Positions 1 to 6,168 of a DNA stretch of 7,432 nt are shown in pieces. The DNA lies in NCBI GenBank assembly GCA_018057035.1, contig JAGPEN010000003.1, forward strand, positions 1 through 7,432, written 5' to 3'. Each line of letters begins with the position of its first letter. Within the stretch, counting starts at the first letter, position 1. The notes beneath the pieces are model-generated. The model ran no database searches. It was not told the origin of the DNA and saw only the letters and a program-made list of their open reading frames with translations. The DNA is from Aminivibrio sp. (GTDB lineage Bacteria; Synergistota; Synergistia; Synergistales; Aminobacteriaceae). The position numbers and the translations under genes were made by a program.

Positions 1-840
1 GGAGCGGTCAAGTTCGCCTCGGAAAGGCTGTTTGACGTAATCCTTCTTGACACGGCCGGGCGGCTTCACGCCGACGAGGAGCTCATGGAGGAGCTTGCGG
101 CAATGAAGCGCCAGCTCCCTCCCACGGAAATTCTTCTCGTGGTGGACGCCATGACGGGCCAGGAAGCGGTGAAGGTCGCTTCGGCGTTCCATGAGAAGCT
201 CACCCTCACCGGAGTGGTCCTTTCGAAGCTTGATGGTGATGCCCGGGGAGGCGCAGCCCTTGCCATACGGCAGGTCACCGGTGTTCCGGTCAAGCTTGCC
301 GGCGTCGGGGAGGGAACCGATGCCCTGGAGGTGTTCGATTCCAGGCGCATGGCCCAGAGGATCATGGGCATGGGCGACGTTATGGGCCTCGCCGAAAAGA
401 TCAGGGAAATGGCCGATTCCGGCGGAGCGGAAAAGATCGCCGAAAGTCTCAAGCAAAAGAAGTTCACCCTGGAGGATCTTCTCCTCCAGTTCGAGCAGAT
501 CGAAAAGATGGGCCCCCTGGACAAGGTCCTGGAGATGATACCGGGCTTCAGCAGGATGAAGGGAATGGGAAGCGACGAACTCGACACGAAGAGGATGAAA
601 CAGTCGAAGGCCGTCATCCAGTCCATGACGCGGGAAGAACGGCGGGAACCCTCCATCATCAAGGGGAGCAGACGCCGCAGGATTGCCCAGGGATCCGGAA
701 CTTCGGTGCAGATGGTGAACCAGCTTCTGGCTCAGTATGAACAGATGCGGAAGCTCTGGAAGCAGTTCGGAAAACAGGGAGGAAAAGGCATTCGCCTCCC
801 GAAGGGACTCTTCGGAGGCGGAGGCTTCCGTTTCAAGTAG
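1..840 (+). CDS. ffh: Signal recognition particle protein Ffh, 3' part (5' end outside window)
   Basis: Ffh is the SRP54-type GTPase that, with 4.5S/SRP RNA, binds hydrophobic signal sequences on translating ribosomes and delivers them to FtsY at the membrane. The frame is open from base 1, giving 279 visible residues; a full protein is about 450, so roughly the first 170 (N domain and P-loop) lie upstream. Visible GTPase motifs are DTAGR at residues 17-21, VVDAMTGQ shortly after, and SKLDGDARGG at 75-84 (the TKxD-type guanine-specificity motif with Ser for Thr). The methionine-rich M domain follows from about residue 150, with the SRP RNA-binding signature SRRRRIAQGSG at 223-233 and the closing helix rich in Met, Gln and Leu. 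The Gly/Lys tail is normal. No frameshift or unusual change is seen. The 77-base gap to rpsP suggests the same transcript. Identity is certain. Confidence 0.97.
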   Translation, partial: GAVKFASERLFDVILLDTAGRLHADEELMEELAAMKRQLPPTEILLVVDAMTGQEAVKVASAFHEKLTLTGVVLSKLDGDARGGAALAIRQVTGVPVKLAGVGEGTDALEVFDSRRMAQRIMGMGDVMGLAEKIREMADSGGAEKIAESLKQKKFTLEDLLLQFEQIEKMGPLDKVLEMIPGFSRMKGMGSDELDTKRMKQSKAVIQSMTREERREPSIIKGSRRRRIAQGSGTSVQMVNQLLAQYEQMRKLWKQFGKQGGKGIRLPKGLFGGGGFRFK

Positions 841-900
841 GCAACGTCCGGTCACGGACCGCCGGGAAAGCAATCTCCCAGGTGTGATCCGGTATTCTTT

Positions 901-909
901 TAGGAGGTG
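901..909 (+). promoter_or_regulatory. Strong Shine-Dalgarno site of rpsP
   Basis: The sequence TAGGAGGTG lies 8 bases before the ATG at 918 and is almost fully complementary to the 16S 3' end. It fixes the rpsP start and fits high translation of a ribosomal protein, in contrast with the weak or internal sites used by the three genes that follow. Confidence 0.85.
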
Positions 910-917
910 TATGGTAT

Positions 918-1193
918 ATGGCAGTACGTATTCGCCTTGCCCGTCATGGACGGAAGAAGGCCCCGTTTTACCGTTTGGTTGTCGCAGATTCCCGCTCTCC
1001 CAGGGACGGAAGGTTCATCGAGCTTCTTGGGACCTATGACCCCATGACGGAACCCGCAAAAATTACCGTCAATGAAGAACGAACCGTGTATTGGCTGACC
1101 GTCGGTGCCACCGCGTCCGATACGGCCAGGGGACTGCTCAAAAAATCGGGCGTCTGGGAGAAATTCGAGGCGGGCAAGAAGCAGGCGGAATAG
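918..1193 (+). CDS. rpsP: 30S ribosomal protein S16
   Basis: S16 is an early-binding small-subunit protein that contacts 16S rRNA in the 5' and central domains and helps assembly. The 91-residue product is of normal family length. It opens with MAVRIRLARHGRKKAPFYRL, followed by VVADSRSPRDGRFIE and LGTYDP, the classic S16 signature in the first 42 residues. The C-terminal part (W at about residue 59, then GATASDTARGLLKKSG) also matches the family. The start is fixed by an 8-base-spaced AGGAGG. It lies between ffh and khpA, the usual place for rpsP in many bacteria, and khpA starts only 2 bases after its stop. Confidence 0.98.
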   Translation: MAVRIRLARHGRKKAPFYRLVVADSRSPRDGRFIELLGTYDPMTEPAKITVNEERTVYWLTVGATASDTARGLLKKSGVWEKFEAGKKQAE

Positions 1194-1195
1194 TC

Positions 1196-1444
1196 ATGCC
1201 CGACTACAGGGAGCTCGTCGAGTTCATCGTCAGACGTCTTGTGACGGATCCGGACAGTGTCCGGGTTGAAGCGGAGACCGACGACCGGGGTGTGACGGCC
1301 GTTACGATACACGTCGCCCAGGATGATGTCGGCCGCGTGATCGGGAAACGCGGTGCGACGATCAATGCCGTCCGGCTCCTCGCGAAGGCGGCCGCGGTGA
1401 AGGCCAACGACAGGGTGGATGTGGACATCGTTGAGGACGAATAG
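1196..1444 (+). CDS. khpA: KH-domain RNA-binding protein KhpA
   Basis: The 82-residue protein is a single type II KH domain of the KhpA/YlqC family (COG1837), a small RNA-binding protein that in Firmicutes pairs with KhpB/Jag and affects cell elongation and RNA levels. The nucleic-acid-binding GxxG loop is seen as GKRG at residues 50-53 within VGRVIGKRGATI, followed by a helix (NAVRLLAKAAAV) and a closing strand (DRVDVDIVEDE). Length is typical (75-80 residues). The ATG is 2 bases after the rpsP stop. AGGCGG at 1183-1188 is a usable Shine-Dalgarno site inside the end of rpsP, so translation is probably coupled. The 3' end overlaps rimM. The khpB partner is not in this window. Identity is firm; the RNA targets are unknown. 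Confidence 0.93.
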   Translation: MPDYRELVEFIVRRLVTDPDSVRVEAETDDRGVTAVTIHVAQDDVGRVIGKRGATINAVRLLAKAAAVKANDRVDVDIVEDE

Positions 1445-1961
1445 GGTTCTGATCGGACGGATCGTCGGAGCGCAGGGCTTGCGCGGAGAGCTGAAAATCC
1501 ACGCGCTGACCGACAACCCCGCACGATTTTCCGATATGGAAAAGCTCAGGCTCTACGGGAGCGACGGAACGCTCCGGGCGGAACTGAACCTTCTTTCTGT
1601 CCGGTTTCTTGACAGCAAGGGGATCGTTGTTGCCGGGACGAAAGAAGTCACTGACAGGAACGGAGCGGAGGCTCTTGTAGGAACGACCGTGGAAATCTCT
1701 CCCGAGGAGCGCTATGTCCTTGAGGAAGGTGCCTACTGGGTTGACGACCTTATAGGGCTGACGGTGGTGGATCATTCCACCGGCGAGGTGCTGGGAACGG
1801 TTTCCGACGTGATGCCGGCGGGAGAAAACGACCTGTACACCGTGCGGGACGAAAAGGGCGCCGATCATTTCATCCCGGCGGTCAAGGAGTTCATCGCCGG
1901 AGTGGACCTTGACAGAAGAGAAATAAGGATTTCGCTCATCGAGGGGCTCTGGGACTCGTGA
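1419..1961 (+). CDS. rimM: Ribosome maturation factor RimM
   Basis: RimM binds S19 in the 30S head and helps late processing of 16S rRNA. The N-terminal RimM barrel is marked by VLIGRIVGAQGLRGELKIHA near residues 10-29. The PRC-barrel half is marked by GAYWVDDLIGLTV near 107-119, GEVLGTVSDV, and FIPAVKEFI near 150-158, with the final VDLDRREIRI...GLWDS. Length is 180 residues, close to the usual 165-180. The start is uncertain. ATG at 1419 overlaps khpA by 26 bases and has AGGGTGG only 2 bases upstream; TTG at 1431 gives 176 residues and better Shine-Dalgarno spacing. Either way the N-terminal domain is complete and the gene begins inside khpA. The stop codon overlaps the trmD start (GTGA). 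Confidence 0.94.
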   Translation: MWTSLRTNRVLIGRIVGAQGLRGELKIHALTDNPARFSDMEKLRLYGSDGTLRAELNLLSVRFLDSKGIVVAGTKEVTDRNGAEALVGTTVEISPEERYVLEEGAYWVDDLIGLTVVDHSTGEVLGTVSDVMPAGENDLYTVRDEKGADHFIPAVKEFIAGVDLDRREIRISLIEGLWDS

Positions 1962-3214
1962 ACGTAAGCATCGTCACCGCCTTTCCCGGTTTTTTCCGGG
2001 ATTTTCTCTCGGAAAGCATGATCGGGAGAGCGATCCGGAACGGGCTTATCCGCGTTGACGTGGTTGACCTGAGGGATTTCGGTGCGGGAAACTACAGGCA
2101 GGTGGACGACTACTCCTTTGGGGGCGGCGGAATGGTCCTTCTGCCGGAAGTGCTCGAAAAAGCCCTTCATTCCCTGGAGGAGAAGAAAGGACCGGCCTAC
2201 GTGGTCTGTCCCTCACCCCAGGGAGAACTGCTGTCCCAGGAAGTGGTGGAGACCCTTTCCGCCAGAGATCACCTGGTGATCGTCTGCGGCCATTACGAAG
2301 GGCTCGATGAACGGTTTATCGAAAAAAGGGTGGACCGGGAAATATCCCTGGGTGATTTTGTTCTCACCGGCGGAGAAATACCCGCCATGGCCATCATAGA
2401 TGCCATGGCCCGGCTTGTTCCCGGGGTAATCGGGAAGGAGTCGGCGGTGGTGGAAGACTCCTTTTTCCGCGGGATGCTCGATCATCCCCACTACACCCGG
2501 CCCTCCGAATGGGAGGGAGTGCCTGCCCCGGATGTCCTTCTCTCGGGCCATGCGGCGGAAATCGAGAACTGGCGCAGGAGTGAAGCTGTACGAAGAACCC
2601 TGTCACGGAGGCCTGAACTCATAGGAAGGGCCAATATACGGCCTTACCTTCCCAAAGGGATTTATGTCGCCCTGGTGCATTCTCCGGTTCTTGACAGGAA
2701 AGGAGAAAAAACGACAGCGGCGGTAACGGGGCTGGACCTTTCCGACATCGGCCGTTCCTGCAGGACCTACGGCCTTGACAGGTTTCTTGTGACTACACCG
2801 CTGGCGAGCCAGAGGGAACTGGTTAAGACCATGGCCTCCCACTGGACCAGGGGTGCCGGAGGAGAGGTCAACCCTGACAGGAAAGAAGCTTTCAGCAAGT
2901 TGAAGCTTTTTCCTTCTCTGGAACGGGCGACGGATTGGGTGAGCGGCAGGGAAAAAGAGGACCCTCTGCTTATCGGAACCACCGCCCGAAGCCGGGAAGG
3001 CGGGTTTCACTGGATTGAGGCGAAAAGGACCGTGCTTCGGAAGAAACAGCCGGTGGTTTTTGTCTTCGGAACAGGCGCTGGACTTCACGAGGATGTGCTT
3101 GGCAGCTGCCACATAGTTCTGCAGCCCCTGTCCGGAGGGTTCGGCGATTACAACCATCTTTCAGTCAGGACAGCCGTGGGCGTCGTGCTGGACCGTTTTT
3201 TCGGATGGCGTTGA
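1958..3214 (+). CDS. trmD: tRNA (guanine37-N1)-methyltransferase TrmD fused to a Tm1570-type SPOUT RNA methyltransferase domain
   Basis: The first about 222 of 418 residues are TrmD, which uses SAM to methylate G37 next to G36 in tRNAs for Leu (CUN), Pro (CCN) and Arg (CGG), preventing +1 frameshifts. Visible are [11 protein letters not shown] at 49-59, the SAM-site PSPQG at 85-89, GHYEG 111-115, the knot segment [14 protein letters not shown] 130-143, R152 and D167 (equivalent to the catalytic Arg154 and Asp169 of E. coli by alignment from memory), and HPHYTRP 176-182. TrmD normally ends about 20-25 residues after RRPEL; here RRPELI (217-222) is followed within some 12 residues by a second SPOUT domain (about 234-418) of the PF09936/Tm1570 type: [27 protein letters not shown], the SAM-loop FGTGAGL at 370-376, and [10 protein letters not shown] at 397-406. 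The function of that domain is unknown. The start is a GTG overlapping the rimM stop, with GAGGGG 11 bases upstream. One residue is missing from the TrmD glycine loop compared with E. coli. Confidence 0.95.
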   Translation: MNVSIVTAFPGFFRDFLSESMIGRAIRNGLIRVDVVDLRDFGAGNYRQVDDYSFGGGGMVLLPEVLEKALHSLEEKKGPAYVVCPSPQGELLSQEVVETLSARDHLVIVCGHYEGLDERFIEKRVDREISLGDFVLTGGEIPAMAIIDAMARLVPGVIGKESAVVEDSFFRGMLDHPHYTRPSEWEGVPAPDVLLSGHAAEIENWRRSEAVRRTLSRRPELIGRANIRPYLPKGIYVALVHSPVLDRKGEKTTAAVTGLDLSDIGRSCRTYGLDRFLVTTPLASQRELVKTMASHWTRGAGGEVNPDRKEAFSKLKLFPSLERATDWVSGREKEDPLLIGTTARSREGGFHWIEAKRTVLRKKQPVVFVFGTGAGLHEDVLGSCHIVLQPLSGGFGDYNHLSVRTAVGVVLDRFFGWR

Positions 3215-3247
3215 CAAAATTTGGACAGAGAATAGTGAAATGGACGC

Positions 3248-3255
3248 AAGGAGGG
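3248..3255 (+). promoter_or_regulatory. Shine-Dalgarno site that fixes the rplS start
   Basis: AAGGAGGG lies 8 bases before the ATG at 3264. An in-frame ATG at 3240 would place this site inside the coding region and add eight residues not typical of L19, so 3264 is preferred. Confidence 0.85.
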
Positions 3256-3263
3256 TTTTTACA

Positions 3264-3611
3264 ATGGACGTGATCAGTCTTGTGGAAAAGAAGTATTTGA
3301 AGAGCGATGTTCCCGATTTCCGGTCGGGCGATACCGTTCGGGTGCACGTGAAGGTGAAGGAAGGAGCGAGAGAGCGTATTCAGGTGTTTGAAGGCGTTGT
3401 CATTGCCAGAAAACACGGCGGGCTCAGCGAGACCTTCACCGTAAGGAAAGTGTCGAGCGGAGTAGGTGTGGAGAGAGTCTTCCCCCTGCATTGCCCCTCC
3501 ATCAGCCAGATCGAAGTGAAGAGACTGGGCAAGGTCCGCCGGGCAAAGCTCTACTACCTCCGGAAGAGAAGCGGAAAGTCCGCCAGGATCAAGGAGAGAA
3601 GAGAATTTTAG
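3264..3611 (+). CDS. rplS: 50S ribosomal protein L19
   Basis: L19 sits at the subunit interface of the ribosome near helix 14 of 16S rRNA. The 115-residue product matches the family length. The signatures [18 protein letters not shown] (about residues 18-35), [13 protein letters not shown] (about 37-50), the [19 protein letters not shown] block (about 58-76), and the basic end [20 protein letters not shown] are all present and complete. It follows trmD by 49 bases, the normal order in this operon, and is the last operon gene seen before a tRNA with its own promoter. No clear rho-independent terminator is seen between 3612 and 3660, so some readthrough into the tRNA is possible. Confidence 0.98.
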   Translation: MDVISLVEKKYLKSDVPDFRSGDTVRVHVKVKEGARERIQVFEGVVIARKHGGLSETFTVRKVSSGVGVERVFPLHCPSISQIEVKRLGKVRRAKLYYLRKRSGKSARIKERREF

Positions 3612-3630
3612 TTTTCTTTCCCCCGGTCTC

Positions 3631-3659
3631 TTGACTCTCTCGGGAAGGGCGATTATAAT
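3631..3659 (+). promoter_or_regulatory. Sigma-70-type promoter of the tRNA-Leu gene
   Basis: TTGACT at 3631-3636 and a perfect TATAAT at 3654-3659 are separated by exactly 17 bases. The expected transcription start near 3666 would leave a leader of about 6 bases before the mature tRNA. This is the best promoter in the window and fits a strongly expressed stable RNA. It lies only 20 bases after the rplS stop. Confidence 0.85.
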
Positions 3660-3671
3660 ATCCGTCGTTGC

Positions 3672-3758
3672 GCGGGGGTGGCGGAACAGGTAGACGCGCA
3701 AGGCTAAGGACCTTGTGGCCGCAGGGCTGTGGGAGTTCGAGTCTCCCCCTCCGCACCA
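3672..3758 (+). tRNA. tRNA-Leu, anticodon AAG as read from the fold, CCA encoded
   Basis: The 87-base gene folds as a class II tRNA. The acceptor stem is 3672-3678 with 3748-3754 (one G-U pair), and A73 (3755) and CCA (3756-3758) are encoded. The D stem is GCG 3681-3683 with CGC 3695-3697, and the D loop carries the GG pair. The anticodon stem is CAAGG 3699-3703 with CCTTG 3711-3715. The seven-base loop is CTAAGGA, giving U33, anticodon A34-A35-G36 at 3706-3708, and G37. The long variable arm is 3716-3730 with a GCC/GGC stem. The T stem is GGGAG 3731-3735 with CTCCC 3743-3747, loop TTCGAGT. A73 and the long variable arm are leucine identity features. AAG would read CUU directly, and CUC/CUA as well if A34 is deaminated to inosine. 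G36-G37 is the TrmD recognition pair. The Leu call is firm; the anticodon depends on one base and should be rechecked against reads. Confidence 0.95.
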
Positions 3759-3760
3759 TT

Positions 3761-3803
3761 AGAAAAGAAAGCTTTTCTCTGAAAAGGGAAAGGCTTTTTT
3801 TTT
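3761..3803 (+). terminator. Probable rho-independent terminator of tRNA-Leu
   Basis: Beginning 3 bases after the CCA end, AAAAGAAAGC (3763-3772) can pair with GCTTTTTTTT (3793-3802) using one G-U pair, enclosing an inner TTTTC/GAAAA hairpin (3773-3777 with 3781-3785). A run of nine T (3795-3803) ends the element. A smaller competing hairpin, AGAAAAG 3761-3767 with CTTTTCT 3772-3778, is also possible. The stem is A/T rich, so strength is uncertain. Confidence 0.6.
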
Positions 3804-3903
3804 GCCCTCTTGCCCGGAAGAAGATTCTTTTTCTCCGGGGCTGGCCCGGACGTCGTTTTTTTAGTACACTTTGAGGGATTCCGCTTTACCGAGGGGTGGG
3901 GCA
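3804..3903 (+). promoter_or_regulatory. Leader of the TPR gene with alternative GC-rich hairpins and a T7 tract
   Basis: Three short complementary blocks lie in a row: CCCGG 3813-3817, CCGGG 3835-3839 and CCCGG 3845-3849. The middle one can pair with the first (a longer hairpin helped by AAGAAGA against TTTTTCT) or with the third (a compact hairpin), but not both. A T7 tract at 3856-3862 follows the second option after 6 bases. This could be a simple second terminator or an attenuator-like switch. A weak -10-like TACACT lies at 3865-3870 without a convincing -35. GAGGGGT at 3891-3897 is the Shine-Dalgarno site for the ATG at 3904. Confidence 0.35.
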
Positions 3904-6168
3904 ATGGACAGAAATCTGGAACAATGGCTGAGGGGAGAGCCGGTTCAGCCGGAAACTGTTGGAGATTCGAATTCTGAAGGAATGGCAGATGACGTTGCTG
4001 CCCTTCTTGGGCTTCCCGTAGCTGTTTCCCGAATTAAGAATGTGGTCAAGGACGAGGACGGTTCTTCCGCCGGTCAAGCATCAACTGAAAATACTCTATC
4101 AGAGCCTGACATACCGAAATCCTTTCCTTCCGGTATAGAATTTCCCCCTCTCGTGCCGGATGAAATCCAATTCGGCGGATATTTTCCCCGGGAAGATGTA
4201 AATGGAGAATACGAAGAATCTGCGGCGGAAAACGGAGAGGACGAATCTGCGGCTTTAGGATACGGTCTTTTGCAGCGGACTGGGGAAGAACCTGACTTGT
4301 CCGGCATGGCAGAACACGGGCAGCCCGGACAGGAAGAGCCCGTTTCCGCCGTGGGACTTCCCGTCGAAGGCGTACCCTTCTGGAAAATGGGTCGCAGAAA
4401 AAGAATGGCTGCCGCAGGAATGGCCGCTGCTGCAGTGGCCGTGGGCGCCTATTTCCTGTTCGGCAGGGAGAGCACCGGAGAGCTTCTTTTGAAAGGCCGT
4501 GAACATTCAAGGGGCGGAAACTACGCCCAGGCACTCGTTTACTATAACAGGGCGGCGGAAAAGAACCCCATCGAGTTCGATGCCCTTCTTGGTATCGCTG
4601 AATCCCTCGAAGGGCTTGACCGGAAGGGGGAGGCGGTGGATGCTTACTATCGGTGCCTCCAGGTCGCACCGGGAGATCCCCGGGTACATGCGAGACTTGG
4701 TTTTTTGCTGTTCTCCATGTCCTCCTATGACAACGCCATCCGCTCCTTTCAGGAGAGCGTAAATTTCGATCCTTCCAATGCCGGTGTTTTTGCAGGCCTG
4801 GGCAGGGCTTACGAGGCAAAGGCCGATTATGTCCAGGCCGTTTCCGCTTTCAAAAAGGCCCTGGACCTGGACCCGTCTTCGGAAGAGTATCGTTCCGCTC
4901 TTGGACGGGTGGAGACTGCCCTTTCGGTACAGAATGAAGAAGCGGAACGGAGGGAACGGTCCATTCTCGCCAAGGAAAAAGTCCTGCTCGGACGGGGAGC
5001 CCTTGCTCTCAACGATCTGGACGAGAGCCGGAACAGGTTTCTTCAGGCCCTTGACCTTGTGCCCGACGACCATGATGCCCTTATGGGCCTCGGCGATGTA
5101 AAAAAAACCGCCGGCGACATGGAAGGAGCCGCCGGTTATTACAGGGCGGTCCTTGAATTTCATCCCGGTTCCTCCCTGGCCGCGGCAGCGCTCGCGGAAG
5201 CAGAAAAGGCTCTCTCGGCTCTTTCTGCTGAAACGAAGCCGGTTGAAGGGATGAAAAAGGGAGAGCCCCCAGAGGTAAAGAATGATGCAGCCGCCAGCGC
5301 TGCAGGCAAAGAGACTCCTGAAGTGAAGAAAAAACCGAAGGCAGGCACGAAAACACAAAAAACACTGCCTTCTCCCCCGGCTCCGAAAAAAAAGCCTGCT
5401 CCCGCGGTACGTCCCCGCCAGAAGGGACAGCCCCAGGCACTGCTTCAGACAAGACCTGCGGCGGGGGATTCCGTTTCCGGTTTCCGAGGGCGGACAGCTG
5501 GATCCCATGAGACCTCCCCGGTCGGCCAAAATATTCCAGGCGGAGAAAAAAGCCTGAAAGCCTCGAAGAGAGTGTTTCCAGCGGAAGATGAACCTCCTGA
5601 ATCCCTTGCCGGGATAGGAATCGATCAGCTCAGGCGAGGCAATTACGCCTCTGCATTTTCCTTTTTTTGGAAGAGAATGCTTCAACCTTCCTCCCGGGTT
5701 CCCGAAACTGCGGGGGGCGGGATCCCTTTATTCGCCGGGGCTCCTTTCAGCAAAGGACGCTGGCGGGAAATTTCCCCGGTTGAGAACGGGCCTCTGGAGG
5801 GAAGTATCCCTCTTTCGGTGCCTCTTCCCTGTTCAGGAGAAACGCCTGCCCGCTGGGCGAGAGACAAGGCCCCTCTCATGGAAGCGGTGGCTCTGAATCC
5901 GAAGGAGGGGACTGTCTATCTGAATCTCGCCATGAGCTACATCCTCAGAAAAAACGAGAAAGGACAGGCGATCGTTTTCGGTGACCGGGACGAGGAAGAG
6001 CAGGCTGTCTATTATTCTCTTCTCGCCCATGCCTGGCTCCGCAACGGAGAGAGGGACAAGGCGGTCCTTTTTATCAACGCTGCGAAGAGGCGCGCAAGAG
6101 GGGAGCTTCTTGGCCACGTCCTCGCGCTGGAAAGCTTTTTTCTTGGAAGAGAGAACCGGGAAACCTGA
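3904..6168 (+). CDS. Single-pass membrane protein with TPR repeats, function unknown
   Basis: This 754-residue protein is not assigned to a named family. Residues 1-160 are acidic and low in predicted structure. RRKR at 164-167 precedes one hydrophobic helix at 168-186, so by the positive-inside rule the N-terminal part is cytoplasmic and the rest lies outside the inner membrane. Six TPR units follow, each ending in a characteristic Pro at 222, 256, 290, 324, 388 and 422, with a charged helix (about 338-360) between the fourth and fifth. A Lys/Pro/Ala-rich linker spans about 440-560. The C-terminal part has a half TPR (about 570-591), a Gly/Pro-rich stretch (593-650) and further TPR-like helices (about 652-754). 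ATG at 3904 was chosen for its GAGGGGT site 6 bases upstream; an in-frame TTG at 3871 has no such site. TPR arrays bind protein partners; roles in envelope or cell-division complexes are possible but only inferred. It lies alone between two apparent terminators. Confidence 0.88.
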   Translation: MDRNLEQWLRGEPVQPETVGDSNSEGMADDVAALLGLPVAVSRIKNVVKDEDGSSAGQASTENTLSEPDIPKSFPSGIEFPPLVPDEIQFGGYFPREDVNGEYEESAAENGEDESAALGYGLLQRTGEEPDLSGMAEHGQPGQEEPVSAVGLPVEGVPFWKMGRRKRMAAAGMAAAAVAVGAYFLFGRESTGELLLKGREHSRGGNYAQALVYYNRAAEKNPIEFDALLGIAESLEGLDRKGEAVDAYYRCLQVAPGDPRVHARLGFLLFSMSSYDNAIRSFQESVNFDPSNAGVFAGLGRAYEAKADYVQAVSAFKKALDLDPSSEEYRSALGRVETALSVQNEEAERRERSILAKEKVLLGRGALALNDLDESRNRFLQALDLVPDDHDALMGLGDVKKTAGDMEGAAGYYRAVLEFHPGSSLAAAALAEAEKALSALSAETKPVEGMKKGEPPEVKNDAAASAAGKETPEVKKKPKAGTKTQKTLPSPPAPKKKPAPAVRPRQKGQPQALLQTRPAAGDSVSGFRGRTAGSHETSPVGQNIPGGEKSLKASKRVFPAEDEPPESLAGIGIDQLRRGNYASAFSFFWKRMLQPSSRVPETAGGGIPLFAGAPFSKGRWREISPVENGPLEGSIPLSVPLPCSGETPARWARDKAPLMEAVALNPKEGTVYLNLAMSYILRKNEKGQAIVFGDRDEEEQAVYYSLLAHAWLRNGERDKAVLFINAAKRRARGELLGHVLALESFFLGRENRET

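Noticed and set aside
85..840. ffh starting at an internal ATG (85)
   Set aside because: The frame is open to base 1 and the upstream residues include the conserved DTAGR GTPase motif, so the gene simply runs in from outside the window.
846..859. GTCCG-GTCA-CGGAC hairpin between ffh and rpsP
   Set aside because: It is a short five-pair stem without a T tract, so it is not a terminator. Its use as an RNA processing site is possible but nothing supports it.
893..898. TATTCT before rpsP as a -10 element
   Set aside because: There is no acceptable -35 element 16-18 bases upstream; the six bases just precede the Shine-Dalgarno site.
3211..3238. Perfect TTGACA at 3211-3216 as a possible rplS promoter
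   Set aside because: No -10 element at 16-18 bases matches TATAAT by more than about two bases (TAGTGA at 3233). It overlaps the trmD stop codon, so the hexamer is probably chance, though a weak promoter cannot be excluded.
3615..3650. CTTTCCC...GGGAAGG inverted repeat after rplS as an operon terminator
   Set aside because: The loop of about 19 bases is large, no T run follows, and the sequence overlaps the tRNA promoter, so termination here is not convincing.
3672..3758. tRNA-Leu as an integration site for a genomic island to its right
   Set aside because: No integrase, no direct repeat of the tRNA 3' end and no composition break were seen in the following 3.6 kb.
4507..5685. Long antisense open frame (392 codons) opposite the TPR gene
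   Set aside because: It is a by-product of codon composition in the sense gene; its translation is rich in Cys, Phe, Arg and Ser without domain patterns, and it has no Shine-Dalgarno site or promoter, while the sense frame has clear TPR repeats.
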